This document shows, piece by piece, positions 63,959 to 64,000 of a stretch of DNA of 64,000 nucleotides. How positions within the stretch are numbered: the first letter of the stretch is position 1; each line of letters begins with the position of its first letter. Location: contig NZ_CP073766.1 in the NCBI RefSeq assembly GCF_018255755.1, forward strand, positions 2,604,001-2,668,000, written 5' to 3'. The notes under the pieces are model-generated. The model did no database searches. It worked only from the letters and a program-made list of their open reading frames with translations, and had not been told where the DNA came from. The position numbers were made by a program, and so were the translations under genes. The stretch is from Chitinophaga sp. HK235 (GTDB lineage Bacteria > Bacteroidota > Bacteroidia > Chitinophagales > Chitinophagaceae).

Positions 63959-64000
63959 TTATTTTTTATCAAATACGGCACGCAGTTCATTTTCAAGCAA
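63959..64000 (-). CDS. 3' end of a further gene, partial
   Basis: The last 13 codons (LLENELRAVFDKK) and TAA of a minus-strand gene lie at the right edge, 14 bases upstream of the dioxygenase start. It would be in the same operon; too little is visible to name it. Confidence 0.5.
   Translation of the reverse strand: MLENELRAVFDKK

Noticed and set aside
1..64000. CRISPR arrays, tRNA, rRNA, complete insertion sequences, known riboswitches
   Set aside because: I looked for regularly spaced direct repeats, cloverleaf-like arms, transposase motifs and known riboswitch cores on both strands and found none that I could support.

Overview
The window looks like a chromosomal stretch of a Bacteroidota bacterium, most likely a Chitinophaga-like member of the Chitinophagaceae. 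The signs are two SusC/SusD pairs, WG-repeat proteins, class I lanthipeptide leaders of the Bacteroidota type (Lys-rich start, double-glycine end), genes without strong Shine-Dalgarno sites, and best protein resemblances throughout to this group. This placement is by recognition only; no search was run. I saw no rRNA, tRNA, CRISPR array or complete insertion sequence.

Layout. 1-11054 (minus strand): a class I lanthipeptide locus with five precursor genes (two of them only 54 and 59 codons), a LanC cyclase, a full-length LanB dehydratase, a C39-peptidase ABC exporter and a very short membrane-fusion protein, followed by two WG-repeat secreted proteins. A divergent FtsX/MacB-type permease lies at 11457-13889. 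13972-25000 (minus): a tightly spaced seven-gene operon SusC-SusD-GH20 hexosaminidase-GntP permease-RidA-KDG-type kinase-M19 dipeptidase, with a divergent DeoR regulator and reiterated TGCAAA-type sites between them. 26580-31257 (plus): leuC-leuD-(iso)propylmalate/citramalate synthase-leuB, closed by a strong terminator. 31357-45682: a mixed stretch holding SRPBCC, a GNAT/HTH toxin-antitoxin-like pair, a GT39-type glycosyltransferase, a 2OG oxygenase, an ECF sigma factor with a sigma-factor fragment beside it, a truncated GNAT, MFS, ATP-grasp, AraC, thioredoxin, small lipoproteins, a WG+Sel1 protein and an acyltransferase. 46250-50975 (plus): an orphan SusC/SusD pair.

51084-61731: the most unusual region. 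A single 2617-residue protein joins a DEDDh exonuclease, a segment resembling an inactive DinG helicase, a RecQ helicase with intact motifs and a UvrD/PcrA helicase with intact motifs. It is transcribed away from a three-gene unit: a half-size type I specificity subunit, an N6-adenine methyltransferase and a small membrane protein. There is no HsdR. I infer a candidate anti-phage or DNA-discrimination system in which the giant helicase-nuclease takes the place of the restriction subunit; this is not proven by the sequence. 61781-64000: a Crp/Fnr-like regulator, convergent with an mhqD/mhqO-like quinone-detoxification pair and the 3' end of a further gene.

How the genes work together. In the lanthipeptide locus the shared leader would recruit LanB and LanC, and the C39 domain of the exporter would cut after Gly-Gly during export. 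In the SusCD-GH20 operon, glycan capture, hexosaminidase cleavage, uptake, deamination clean-up, sugar-acid phosphorylation and dipeptide hydrolysis fit amino-sugar or muropeptide salvage under DeoR control. The leu genes form a complete isopropylmalate branch.
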